From a bacterium (lineage in GTDB: Bacteria; Bacillota; Clostridia; Lachnospirales; Lachnospiraceae): 44,275 nt of DNA. Below are positions 23,001-30,998 of the stretch, piece after piece; the first letter of the stretch is position 1; every line of letters starts with the position of its first letter. The position numbers were made by a program, and so were the translations under genes. The stretch spans positions 1-44,275 of the forward strand of contig JAMPFT010000024.1 of assembly GCA_023664305.1 (NCBI GenBank), in the 5' to 3' direction. The notes beneath the pieces are model-generated. The model was not told the origin of the DNA, made no database searches, and saw only the letters and a program-made list of their open reading frames with translations.

Positions 23001-25265
23001 CTTGCGATTATGAACACGAAGGGGACGAACGCTCTTCCGCTGATTGATACCAGCGGGAAGCAGCTTCCGGTAAATAAAAAGGGAACCGGCACTTCACCTA
23101 ATGGCAACGATATCAAGAACATTTATGTGAATGACGCGGGGAAAGTATTAACTACCCTGACTGAGACGCAGGTGTACGAGACGGAGGTGTACGAGTACAT
23201 CAAAGCGCCTACCGTCAACTACATGAATGAGTTGGTTGAAAACTCGCATTATGAGTTGAAGAAAATAAAAATCCTGACATGTACCAATACTTCTCAGACA
23301 CATGTGCATGACTCCGAGAAATGTTACACGGTTTGCGGCGAGGTGATCTGTGGGAAAAAGAACCACGATCACTCGGAAGCCTGCAATAACGGCCAGGACT
23401 GTAAAAAGGAAGAGCACGCTCATAACAGCGATTGCTTCACAATACATTTTGCAAACAGATATCCGCGGGATACGAACGGGAATTTCATCCTTCAGAATGC
23501 AGCAACGGGAACAGTTGCCACGGATAAGGACGGCAAGCGGTGTGAAAAGACAGATTACGGCTATAAGATCGGAGAAGGGACGAATGCCCGCGAATACGTC
23601 GTCCTTACGGATGAGACGGTGCTTCGGTTTGTATATGAAGTGACAGAGGATACGCCGGACTTTGAGGTTGCCTTTTATGACTATGATATCACCAACGGTT
23701 ATCTCTATACCGGAGTAAACAGTAATAGTGCTGTAACAGGTGATGCTAAAGTAACAAGTACACAGACAAATAGAGATAAGAACAAGAACGTTAGTTATGG
23801 CTATACAAAGCAGAGCGGGATCAATAGCGCTGGGAATTATACCGGTTCCGGTACAAAGTTAGCGTTCGGCAACGTAAACACCGGTACTACGATGGGAGAA
23901 AACCTCTGGGACGGAAATCTGCTGAATAAATTTAACGGTACGCAGTCAGGGCATCCGTCTGTTACAGGTTCTTACAAGGGCTGTACTTTTGGACTGGTTA
24001 CTAAATTAGTGGATGGAAAAATCCAGTATGTATCCACAGTCAGCGCTCCCAAATTGTTCAATGAGGGCGAAGCAACGGGAAAAACAGCTTATGACAACGG
24101 GCAATATACCCTGAGTTTCAAACGCGCTGGCGACACCTATACTCTTGCGGCTGTAAAAAAGGGTACGGCGGTTGCGGTACCTGATTTGGATTCCTTCGGA
24201 CATCCCAGTCCGTACAGCGGGAAAGTATGGGACAGCATTTGGACTAACGATTTTTGGCCGATGGATACCGCAGAGTCTTATGGAACAAACGGTCATGATA
24301 TAAAATTCGGCAGTTATGACCTCAGAAATAACCGGGCATATGCCGGCAGTACGACGAAAGGGGAGCCTGGCAGCACAAGCGGCAGTAAGAAAGCTTTCCC
24401 TTACAGTGACGACGGCAAGGATCACAACAGCTACTTTGGTATGACCTATAAGGTTTCGTTCGAACTGTCAAAGGATTATGTAGGCCCCTTGGAGTATTAT
24501 TTCTTCGGCGACGACGATATGTGGGTGTTCCTGGACGATCAGCTTGTCTGTGACATCGGCGGGGTTCATTCCTCGGTTGGAGAATATGTGAACCTGTGGG
24601 ATTACCTGGAGAAAGGCAGCGAGGGAACGCACACACTGACCTTCTTCTATACGGAACGCGGTGCTTCCGGTTCCACCTGTTGGATGCAGTTTACTTTACC
24701 GTCGGTTTCCTCTCTGACGCCGGAGCAGATCACCGGCCGGGCAACCAACTCTTTAAAGGTTGGCAAGAGCGTAATCGGAACAGACGCTCCTACGGGTCTG
24801 GATTACGAGTTCTCGATTAAGTTCACGAAGGGAGACGAGAATCTGCCGGATGACTACAGATATGTGAAATATGCGAAGGACGGAAGCGTTATAGGCGATG
24901 ACCTGATCATATGGGACGGCGGAACATTCCTGTTAGGGGACGGCGAGTACATTGAAGTGAAGTATCTGCCCGTCGGAACCACCTATTCCATTGCGGAAAC
25001 AGGCAGGATATTTAAAGATGGAAATCTGTATACAGATAACCGCAAGTATGAAATCATCGTTGACGGAACAAACGCAGAGCAGGGTGTTACGAGCGGCGAT
25101 ATCGCAAGTACCGATACCACGGTTAATTATATCAACGATTACGGGTACGCACTTCCCGAGACCGGCGGCACCGGAACAAGGTTATATACAATAGCAGGCG
25201 CTATACTTGCAACGCTTGGCGCAGGCTTACTGTATAGAAAAAAATTCAGAGAAAGGAGGGTGTGA
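20019..25265 (+). CDS. Giant LPETG surface adhesin with His/Cys repeats and a fibro-slime domain
   Basis: The 1748-aa protein has a long signal/anchor region (hydrophobic near 23-46, then APARAM). Residues about 57-520 hold 14 copies of a short His-x-His...CysTyr...Cys motif (for example GHVHTADCY then LICT), and three more near 1090-1145. A Pro/Glu/Gln repeat (APEQGTEG, ASEQGAEG) interrupts them near 300-360, and an Ser/Glu/Asp repeat lies near 720-800. A fibro-slime/PA14-like domain follows near 1480-1560 (YYFFGDDDMWVFLDD). The C-terminus has an SpaA-like domain, LPETG at 1712-1716, a hydrophobic helix and RKKFRERR, a textbook sortase signal. It is probably the pilus tip adhesin. TTAAGGAGG precedes the ATG. 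Confidence 0.9.
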   Translation: MDSSILKNVEKFIKAESRRRYWTIAVAGLGSVVVIITALLLMAPARAMVGETFCGMEEHTHSEECIGLVLTCGYPADEELGVIDGENPDGTDAEFVESDSAEGGVGAVEGGSEEADANPSESGSQASDVSPAESGSQEINAGAPEGHVHTADCYAEERRLICTEEAAEGHVHTDECYTVQTAQALVCEKAETEGHSHTDSCYEFTVTQTLICSDTSEEHEHTADCYAEESVRGGSPVCGQEEAEPHIHGEGCYETVEERILSCGKEEGESEGAHVHGDECYETVQTLICGMEETAAPEQGTEGMPAASEQGAEGTPAAPEQGAEGMPAASEQGTEGTPAAPEQETEEAPAASEQGTEEASEAGQGTENPEAEEVHVHTEECYGEGPACGLEEHIHDDTCYEKPELYCAEYLHSHEEECYDEEGNVVCGYVAFAVHVHDEKVCYGSKGTLICPLPEIAAHVHTEECWQTPEDGGEPVLSCGRQEIELHTHTAECYDEEENLICGKLEIVEHVHSAECLVKPEKPVEIVEVTFEGGNFIITASYESDALPEDAELFAAQITEESDAEHYARRQAQYEEAVGEEGAPMRALLKIGFYVDGEEVEPEKPVSITVQMLDENGMEDGEPVTVIHFHSEDETETVKTLDGGVAENGSATFEMDQFSEIAIGYGPKVIPDKVVSVDETIVYEDEEFRINFRLQGDVTIPVELLSEAEKAAVAKAVSGSEKVDGTAQQESDPEKDIAESGTETSAESNSGEVSAESDTETQEESNSGEVSAESDTETQPESDSEGTAAESDAETQPESTGENLNLSVGETEVVGSYWEDGIFYVSIKAEGLEENLVFMLKALDENTNEYASVKAYDEESGDNGEKLVLRVWSYSLNYRETELDLSACSVAAEITPTQKLVSTVAEAVSAEAPEKTDDAPEDVEGQSDLAFVVMEIVGEGSEIQVGARSAAFLGEGETDQLSQSLALELNANIMVASISEERANPKFKVEYYANLAIMNTKGTNALPLIDTSGKQLPVNKKGTGTSPNGNDIKNIYVNDAGKVLTTLTETQVYETEVYEYIKAPTVNYMNELVENSHYELKKIKILTCTNTSQTHVHDSEKCYTVCGEVICGKKNHDHSEACNNGQDCKKEEHAHNSDCFTIHFANRYPRDTNGNFILQNAATGTVATDKDGKRCEKTDYGYKIGEGTNAREYVVLTDETVLRFVYEVTEDTPDFEVAFYDYDITNGYLYTGVNSNSAVTGDAKVTSTQTNRDKNKNVSYGYTKQSGINSAGNYTGSGTKLAFGNVNTGTTMGENLWDGNLLNKFNGTQSGHPSVTGSYKGCTFGLVTKLVDGKIQYVSTVSAPKLFNEGEATGKTAYDNGQYTLSFKRAGDTYTLAAVKKGTAVAVPDLDSFGHPSPYSGKVWDSIWTNDFWPMDTAESYGTNGHDIKFGSYDLRNNRAYAGSTTKGEPGSTSGSKKAFPYSDDGKDHNSYFGMTYKVSFELSKDYVGPLEYYFFGDDDMWVFLDDQLVCDIGGVHSSVGEYVNLWDYLEKGSEGTHTLTFFYTERGASGSTCWMQFTLPSVSSLTPEQITGRATNSLKVGKSVIGTDAPTGLDYEFSIKFTKGDENLPDDYRYVKYAKDGSVIGDDLIIWDGGTFLLGDGEYIEVKYLPVGTTYSIAETGRIFKDGNLYTDNRKYEIIVDGTNAEQGVTSGDIASTDTTVNYINDYGYALPETGGTGTRLYTIAGAILATLGAGLLYRKKFRERRV

Positions 25266-25284
25266 GGAGGTAACAATATCCTCC
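25258..25284 (+). promoter_or_regulatory. Small hairpin after the adhesin gene
   Basis: GGAGG just after the stop pairs with CCTCC about 12 bases on. There is no T-run. It may mark an RNA processing point between the adhesin and the major pilin. Confidence 0.3.
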
Positions 25285-25371
25285 CGAATCTGAAATAGCA
25301 TCAGAGATGTGGACTCTAAACCACGGAGCTTCAAAAACGAATCAAAATGAAAAGGAAGGGAGATTAAAGTG

Positions 25372-27462
25372 ATGAAGCGTATGAAGAAAATTGTCAGCAT
25401 GATGCTGGCGGTGATTATGGTTCTTGGCATGAGCCTGACGGCATTTGCTGCCGAGACAACAACGACAACGCCGAAGGGCAGCGGTGATTTTACAATTACC
25501 ATAAATAAAGTCGCGCAGGATAACCATAAGTTTGCGGCTTACCAGATTTTTAAGGGCGACCTTCTGGAGCAGAACGGGGAGAAAGTTCTCTCTAATATTG
25601 AATGGGGCGACAGTGTAAATAAGGAAAACCTGACTGCATTGATTACCGCGTTAAAGGGAATCACAATCGGAGAAGGCACAAGTGCAACGAAGCCTCTTGA
25701 TGGCTTGGAGGTTGGAAGCGATACAGCATCCCAGTCCACCGCGGCTGAAGTGGCAGAAATGCTTCAGGGTGCAAGTGCTGATCTGGCGATTGCGTTTGCG
25801 GATGTGATGAGCACGAAGAATGCAGACGGATTCCTTTACCTGACGACTGTTTCCGGCACTTCCGGCACCCCGGACGAGGTAGAAACTACTATCGGCAACG
25901 GAACAGACACGCCGACCACAGAGGTAACCTATACTTATAAAATCACGGGATTAAACGTAGGTTACTATCTGGTACAGGAACTTGACGCTACCGGCGGTCT
26001 GGTAGCAGGAGATGCTTACAGCAGAAATATGTTACAGGTGGTTTCGGATGTAGAGACGGCTGTAAAGACGGAAACCCCTACGATCGAAAAGAAGATTATC
26101 GCTGGCGAAGATGGAACAGACAGAGTAGACGCGAACAATACCGGTATCGGCAATGTTGTCGCTTACGAGCTTAAGGGAAATGTTCCCGACACGACCGGCT
26201 ATGACTATTACTTCTATGTGATCAGCGATACCTTGTCTGAGGGCTTAACCTTTAATGATGATGTTAAGGTAACGGTCGGCGGAACAGAAGTGACCGTGGG
26301 TACTGACTATTATCTGTATAAGGGTGAGGCTGGAACTACCTTTAAAGTTGCTTTTGCCAACATTATGAATTTTGCAAAAGACGCTGAGATCGTTGTAACC
26401 TATTCCGCTACGGTAAATGAGAATGCGGTGATCGGTTCCACAGGTAACCCCAATGAGGTTACATTGACCTATTCCAACAACCCGAACCACGATTATGCAG
26501 GGGATCAGAACAGTGATAAGCCCGGTCTGCCGGATTCCACAAAGACTGTTCCGACGGGCGAGACCCCGAAGGACATCACGATCACCTATGTGGCGCAGAT
26601 CGATGTTACAAAGACCTTTAGCAACGTCACAGCAGGAACCAGCTTTGATGAGGCGCACCGTGCTACCTTCACTCTGACCGGTACTTCTACCAAGACGGTG
26701 CTGAAAGGCGAGACCGTATATGTAGAAGCTGGAGAAGGTGAAACTGCAACACATTATCTTTTGAAAAACGGCACCTACACAAAGGATGAACCTGTAGTAA
26801 ATGAGTATATGAAAGAAGCAGAAGTCGGTGCAGCTGCAGGCTGGGTTATCGCAGAAGAAGGCTATGCCGGAGACGACAGCAAGACCGTTGGCGAAAACGT
26901 TTACCGTCCTTATAAAGAGGGGGATAGCGGTCAGATATATGTCCTGGTAGAATCCAATGCTGATCTTTATGAAAGCGAAAAAATATACAAAGAAACCAGC
27001 GAGACTACAACTCATACAACGACATACACTGTAGAGATGACAGGAATCACCGACGAAAACGGTAAGCTCACTTTCCCGGGCCTGGGAGCAGGTACTTATA
27101 CGCTCGAAGAGACCGGTGTTCCGGCAGGATACAACAAGGCAGAGAATGTAACGATTGTTATTGAATGTGCAGTGCCGGAAACGGTTGCAGATAAGACTCA
27201 GACAGCAACTTGGACGGTAGGAGCAGATTCTACGAATGGAATTGCGTTGCTGGAGAAGACGGTTGTTAATGGTGATCAAACAGTCACTATAGCTTCTGCA
27301 AACAGCGGTGTTTACGGTGCAACGATCCTGAACAACAGAGGTTCCCTCCTTCCTTCCACCGGTGGTATCGGTACTACGATCTTCTATGTGATCGGCAGCA
27401 TTCTGGTACTTGGAGCGGTTGTTCTGCTGGTAGCGAAGAAGCGCATGAGCGGAGAAAAATAA
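25372..27462 (+). CDS. LPXTG-anchored major pilin (SpaH/EbpB-type, isopeptide-forming)
   Basis: The 696-aa precursor has a signal peptide (MKRMKKIVSMMLAVIMVLG, cleavage likely after AFA near residue 26); an N-terminal domain with ITINKVAQDNHKFAAYQIF; a TPTIEKKI segment near 235 that is a likely pilin-motif lysine for polymerisation; a middle domain with VKVTVGGTEVTVGTDYYLYK; and a C-terminal Cna-B-type domain with the E-box YTLEETGVPAGY near 580. It ends LPSTG (about 660-664), a hydrophobic helix and KKRMSGEK. Intramolecular isopeptide bonds and class C sortase polymerisation are expected from the family. The start may be GTG 25369 or ATG 25372; AAGGAAGGGAG serves both. It precedes the class C sortase. 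Confidence 0.93.
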   Translation: MKRMKKIVSMMLAVIMVLGMSLTAFAAETTTTTPKGSGDFTITINKVAQDNHKFAAYQIFKGDLLEQNGEKVLSNIEWGDSVNKENLTALITALKGITIGEGTSATKPLDGLEVGSDTASQSTAAEVAEMLQGASADLAIAFADVMSTKNADGFLYLTTVSGTSGTPDEVETTIGNGTDTPTTEVTYTYKITGLNVGYYLVQELDATGGLVAGDAYSRNMLQVVSDVETAVKTETPTIEKKIIAGEDGTDRVDANNTGIGNVVAYELKGNVPDTTGYDYYFYVISDTLSEGLTFNDDVKVTVGGTEVTVGTDYYLYKGEAGTTFKVAFANIMNFAKDAEIVVTYSATVNENAVIGSTGNPNEVTLTYSNNPNHDYAGDQNSDKPGLPDSTKTVPTGETPKDITITYVAQIDVTKTFSNVTAGTSFDEAHRATFTLTGTSTKTVLKGETVYVEAGEGETATHYLLKNGTYTKDEPVVNEYMKEAEVGAAAGWVIAEEGYAGDDSKTVGENVYRPYKEGDSGQIYVLVESNADLYESEKIYKETSETTTHTTTYTVEMTGITDENGKLTFPGLGAGTYTLEETGVPAGYNKAENVTIVIECAVPETVADKTQTATWTVGADSTNGIALLEKTVVNGDQTVTIASANSGVYGATILNNRGSLLPSTGGIGTTIFYVIGSILVLGAVVLLVAKKRMSGEK

Positions 27463-27489
27463 GTATTTGAAAGAATGATAATTCTGTTG

Positions 27490-27516
27490 TCGCCGGGGGC
27501 TTAAAAAGCCCCCGGC
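27490..27516 (+). terminator. Strong hairpin between the pilin and sortase C
   Basis: GCCGGGGGCTT and AAGCCCCCGGC form a perfect 11-bp GC-rich stem with an AAA loop. It is followed by ATGACAG, not by T, so it is an incomplete terminator that may partly attenuate or stabilise mRNA, lowering sortase relative to pilin. Confidence 0.6.
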
Positions 27517-27541
27517 ATGACAGCAGTAAGGAGAGCCCTGC

Positions 27542-28360
27542 ATGAAAAAACACTTATCTACCATTATCTTAATCGTGATTTTATTTGCAGGCCTGTCTTT
27601 GCTGCTGTACCCCACAGTCAGCGATTATTGGAATTCCCTGCATCAGTCCCAGGCCATAGCGACCTATGTGGAGGACGTTGCAAATCTGGACGACGAGGCA
27701 TATGATCAGATACTGGCGGACGCGAGGGCCTATAACGAGGCTCTTTGGAGCAAGCCGAACCGTTATTTCCCCACGGAGGAGGATCTGGACGATTATTTCA
27801 GTCAACTGAACGTGTCGGGAACCGGGGTTATGGGTTATATTGAGATCCCGAGTATCAACTGCGCGCTGCCGATCTATCACGGCACGGACGAGGCGGTTCT
27901 GCAGATTGCCGTCGGTCATGTCGAGTCTTCTTCCCTGCCGGTAGGCGGAGAGGGAACGCATTGTGTCTTGTCCGGGCACAGGGGACTGCCTTCGGCAAAG
28001 CTTTTTACAAATCTGGACCAGCTGAAAGAGGGAGATGTCTTTCTGCTCCGGATATTGGATGAGGTGCTGACTTATGAGGTAGACCAGATCCGTATCGTGC
28101 TTCCCGAGGAGGTCAGCGATCTGGAGCTGGTAAAAGGAAAAGATTACTGTACATTGGTTACTTGTACGCCCTATGCCGTAAATACGCACAGGCTTTTGGT
28201 GCGCGGAAAGAGAATTGCGACGGCAAAAGAGGTTGCAGCCGTTCGGGTGACCCCGGACGCTATAAAACTGGATCCTAAACTGACGGCGCCCGCGCTGGCG
28301 ATTCCGATGTTGATGGTACTGCTGATCTGGCTGCTGTTCCATTATCGGAAGCGGAAGTAG
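27542..28360 (+). CDS. Class C sortase (pilin polymerase)
   Basis: The 272-aa membrane protein has an N-terminal helix (5-24) and a C-terminal helix near 248-265 ending RKRK, the two-helix layout of class C sortases. The transpeptidase core carries IPSINCALPIYHGTDE, the catalytic His146 in SGHRG, Cys208 in LVTCTPY and Arg221 in HRLLVRG. The lid segment near 64-80 (NEALWSKPNRYFP) lacks the usual Asp-Pro-Trp/Phe lid, so autoinhibition may differ. It would join major pilin subunits at LPSTG to a pilin lysine and load the adhesin at LPETG. It follows the major pilin after a GC hairpin. Confidence 0.94.
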   Translation: MKKHLSTIILIVILFAGLSLLLYPTVSDYWNSLHQSQAIATYVEDVANLDDEAYDQILADARAYNEALWSKPNRYFPTEEDLDDYFSQLNVSGTGVMGYIEIPSINCALPIYHGTDEAVLQIAVGHVESSSLPVGGEGTHCVLSGHRGLPSAKLFTNLDQLKEGDVFLLRILDEVLTYEVDQIRIVLPEEVSDLELVKGKDYCTLVTCTPYAVNTHRLLVRGKRIATAKEVAAVRVTPDAIKLDPKLTAPALAIPMLMVLLIWLLFHYRKRK

Positions 28361-28374
28361 GGAGAGGATAGAAT

Positions 28375-28989
28375 ATGACAGACAAGGAATTGCATAAATT
28401 AAGCCGCAGGGACTTGCTTCAGCTGATGCTGGAAGCGGTTAAGGAGTCGGAGGAAAGCAAACGGCAGAGAGAAGAGATACAGCTGGAGCTGGATGCATTG
28501 CAGGAAAATTATGAGCGTCTGAGGAAGCGTCTTGACTTAAAGGACGCACAGATTCAGGAATTGCGGACAACGCTTCAGATGGAGCGTGAGAAGCGGGAGA
28601 TCGAACTGGCAAAGGCAGGCTCTATCGCGAAGGCGGCGCTTAAGCTGAACGGAGTGTTCGAGGCGGCGCAGCAGGCTGCGGAGCAATATGTATATAATGT
28701 GAAGCGGTTGGCTGAAATGAGATTCGGCATGGGTTCCGATTCCGCCCCGGAGATAAACGGAGGGGAAAGGGCCGCGCTGGAAACGGCGGCAGGAGCTGAG
28801 AGCAGCTCGGAAGAAAGCGCCGGCAGCATGCAGGCGGCGGAAGAAACAGAAGACCGTGTGCAGACGGCGGAAGAGGATCGACAGAGGGAAAACGATGAGC
28901 AGAGTCAATGGACGGAAAGCGGAGAAGAAGGAGCTGGAAATACCGTCTTTGAGTCAGATAGAGACGGCGCTTCAGAAAGAACAGCATAA
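28375..28989 (+). CDS. Coiled-coil protein of unknown function in the pilus locus
   Basis: The 204-aa protein is soluble. Residues about 1-12 are MTDKELHKLSRRDLLQ-like; about 20-80 is a coiled coil (EESKRQREEIQLELDALQE); about 85-115 is a second helical part (KAALKLNGVFEAAQQAAEQY). The rest is a low-complexity acidic tail rich in Glu, Ser and Ala. It has no signal peptide. It starts 14 bases after the sortase and overlaps the signal peptidase gene by 95 bases in another frame, so its tail and the next start share sequence. A cytosolic scaffold or assembly factor is possible; I know no assigned function. Confidence 0.75.
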   Translation: MTDKELHKLSRRDLLQLMLEAVKESEESKRQREEIQLELDALQENYERLRKRLDLKDAQIQELRTTLQMEREKREIELAKAGSIAKAALKLNGVFEAAQQAAEQYVYNVKRLAEMRFGMGSDSAPEINGGERAALETAAGAESSSEESAGSMQAAEETEDRVQTAEEDRQRENDEQSQWTESGEEGAGNTVFESDRDGASERTA

Positions 28990-29500
28990 ACATACATTTG
29001 GACGGGTAGTGCGAAGCACCATGTACGCGCTCCTGATCGTAGCCGCAGGGGCGGTGCTGGTCGCGGTTATGCTGCTTCCGGTGCTGCAGATCAGCGGTTC
29101 CTCCATGACGGAGACGCTTTGGGAGGGCGATATCGTGGTAGCTCTCAGCGGGGCAAAGTATAAAACGGGAGAGATCATCGCTTTTTATCAGAATAACACC
29201 ATCCTGGTGAAGCGGGTGATTGCGGTATCCGGGGACTGGGTGGATATCGACGAGGACGGAAATGTATTTGTAAACGGAGAATTGCTGGAGGAGCCTTATA
29301 TCAAGGAGAAATCTCTGGGGAACTGTGATATCACGCTTCCCTATCAGGTCCCGGAGGGCAGGGTGTTCGTCCTGGGCGACCACCGGGCTACATCCGTTGA
29401 CAGCCGCAACAGCGCGGTGGGTTGTGTCAGCGAGGAATTTTTGGTTGGAAGGATTCTGTTCCGCGTCTGGCCTTTGTCGGAAATCGGAGCAGTGAAGTGA
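28895..29500 (+). CDS. lepB: Signal peptidase I (Ser/Lys type)
   Basis: The 201-aa membrane protease has one N-terminal helix (about 38-60), the catalytic Ser70 in QISGSSMTETL, the general-base Lys106 in ILVKRVIAVSGD, and the later blocks DEDGNVFVNGELL and VFVLGDHRATSVDSRNSAVG. All conserved boxes of Gram-positive type I signal peptidases are present. The start at 28895 follows GAGGGAAAAC; an earlier in-frame start at 28856 is possible. It overlaps the coiled-coil gene by 95 bases. In this context it likely matures the pilins and adhesin. Confidence 0.93.
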   Translation: MSRVNGRKAEKKELEIPSLSQIETALQKEQHKHTFGRVVRSTMYALLIVAAGAVLVAVMLLPVLQISGSSMTETLWEGDIVVALSGAKYKTGEIIAFYQNNTILVKRVIAVSGDWVDIDEDGNVFVNGELLEEPYIKEKSLGNCDITLPYQVPEGRVFVLGDHRATSVDSRNSAVGCVSEEFLVGRILFRVWPLSEIGAVK

Positions 29501-29519
29501 GAAGGAGGAGGGATTGCCA

Positions 29520-30974
29520 ATGAAACGGAAATGGATACGGTTGCTTGCCCCCTTGGCGGTAGTGTTGAGCGTAGCGCTGGCCTTGCCGTTGATGAGCAGG
29601 GCGGTGGATCTGACGCAGACCTGTAAGCTGACGGTCAATCTTACAAGCAGTACGGATAAGGAATTGAGGGCGGATCTGGAAAGCGCCGGAATTATTATCG
29701 AGGTATATCAGATCGCCACGGCGGTTTCGGACACGGCAAGCGATACTTATCACTTTGAGGCTCTTGAGGCATATAGAAGTCTCGATCTGACGGATAAGGC
29801 GGAGAGCGACGGCTGGCAGGCATGGCAGGCGCAGGCACAGGAAGCTGCGAAGATTGCCCTGGCGGACAATCCGGACAGTAATACCGTATACAATGGCTTG
29901 TGCGGAACTGTGACCATGGATACGAGCGATCCGACAAGGCCGGGCAATGTGATTACTTCCCTGGAGCCCGGACTGTATCTGCTGATTCCTCACGGGAAGA
30001 ACCTTACGCCGGAGCAGTACAAGATATTTCTGGATAAAGATACGGAATTTTATCAGAACGAGCAGGATGAAAACGATAAGATTGTGAAGGGCGCGGGGAC
30101 GCTTGCAACGGTCGCTTATTCCGCGGAGTATCAGTACACCTTCCTGCCGGAGCTGGTAGCCGTTCCGAACAAGGGGGCGGCGGTAGCTCATCCGTCCACC
30201 TCGGCGGCGGACAGAGGTCCCTGGCAGTATGATTTTGAGATTTATCTGAAGCCGGCGCAGACGCTGCGTTACGGATCTCTGGAGATCGTAAAGGATCTTC
30301 TCACCTTTGAGAGCTGGGCCGGAGAAAACCCGGAGCCGGCGACCTTCGTCTTCTCGATAGAGGCGGTGCGTGGAACGGATCCGGCCGGGAATCCGATTAA
30401 CGTTTACAGCGATGTGGTAGCGATGTACTTTGACGCGGCGGGTACGCAGAGAGTCACGATTAAAGATAAGATTCCGGCGGGATCAACGGTCACCGTGACG
30501 GAGGTTTACAGCGGCGCAAGCTACGAGGTGAAGACAGGGCCTGTCTGGGCGGGCGATAAGAATGTCATCAGCGCCACGGAGCTGATCAGCGTGAAGTTTA
30601 CAAACGATTATGACAGGCGGCAGACCGGAGGGCACGGAATCACGAATCATTTCCGTTATGAACCGGATGGAGCAGGGCTTTCCTGGAATCCGACGCAGTA
30701 CTTCGGCGGGGCGGCAAATCCGGATGAAACGACAACCCCGGGCGGGACGGATAATCCGGACGGAACAATTCCGGGCGGGACGGATAATTCGGACGAGACA
30801 ACTCCGAGCGAGTCGGTAAGCCCGGACGAGACAACTCCGAGCGAGTCGGCAAACCCGGACGAGACAACTCCGAGTGAGACAACAAATTCCGATGAAACAA
30901 CTTCGAGCGAGCCGGTAAACTCTGACGAAACAACGAATCCCGACGGAATGACGAACCCCGATGAAACACGGTAG
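29520..30974 (+). CDS. Secreted pilin-like protein with Thr/Ser/Pro-rich tail and no anchor
   Basis: The 484-aa protein has a signal peptide (MKRKWIRLLAPLAVVLS, cleavage near SRA-VD). Residues about 35-210 resemble a pilin N-terminal domain (CKLTVNLTSSTDKELRADLE; LEPGLYLLIPHGKNLTPE). A second domain (about 230-375) ends with LISVKFTNDY, as in DUF5979/Cna-B-like modules. A low-complexity tail repeats PDETTPSES-type units and stops at NPDETR. There is no LPXTG, hydrophobic helix or basic end, so it would be released or held by partners. The ATG at 29520 follows GGAGGG by seven bases. The position after lepB suggests a minor or shaft-base pilin. Confidence 0.85.
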   Translation: MKRKWIRLLAPLAVVLSVALALPLMSRAVDLTQTCKLTVNLTSSTDKELRADLESAGIIIEVYQIATAVSDTASDTYHFEALEAYRSLDLTDKAESDGWQAWQAQAQEAAKIALADNPDSNTVYNGLCGTVTMDTSDPTRPGNVITSLEPGLYLLIPHGKNLTPEQYKIFLDKDTEFYQNEQDENDKIVKGAGTLATVAYSAEYQYTFLPELVAVPNKGAAVAHPSTSAADRGPWQYDFEIYLKPAQTLRYGSLEIVKDLLTFESWAGENPEPATFVFSIEAVRGTDPAGNPINVYSDVVAMYFDAAGTQRVTIKDKIPAGSTVTVTEVYSGASYEVKTGPVWAGDKNVISATELISVKFTNDYDRRQTGGHGITNHFRYEPDGAGLSWNPTQYFGGAANPDETTTPGGTDNPDGTIPGGTDNSDETTPSESVSPDETTPSESANPDETTPSETTNSDETTSSEPVNSDETTNPDGMTNPDETR

Positions 30975-30998
30975 TCTGACGAATAAGGAGGGCAGCAC

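Noticed and set aside
26245-27615. A 456-aa minus-strand open frame opposite the major pilin
   Set aside because: It is the reverse frame of a low-stop pilin sequence, Cys/Ser/Arg-rich, without a start signal.
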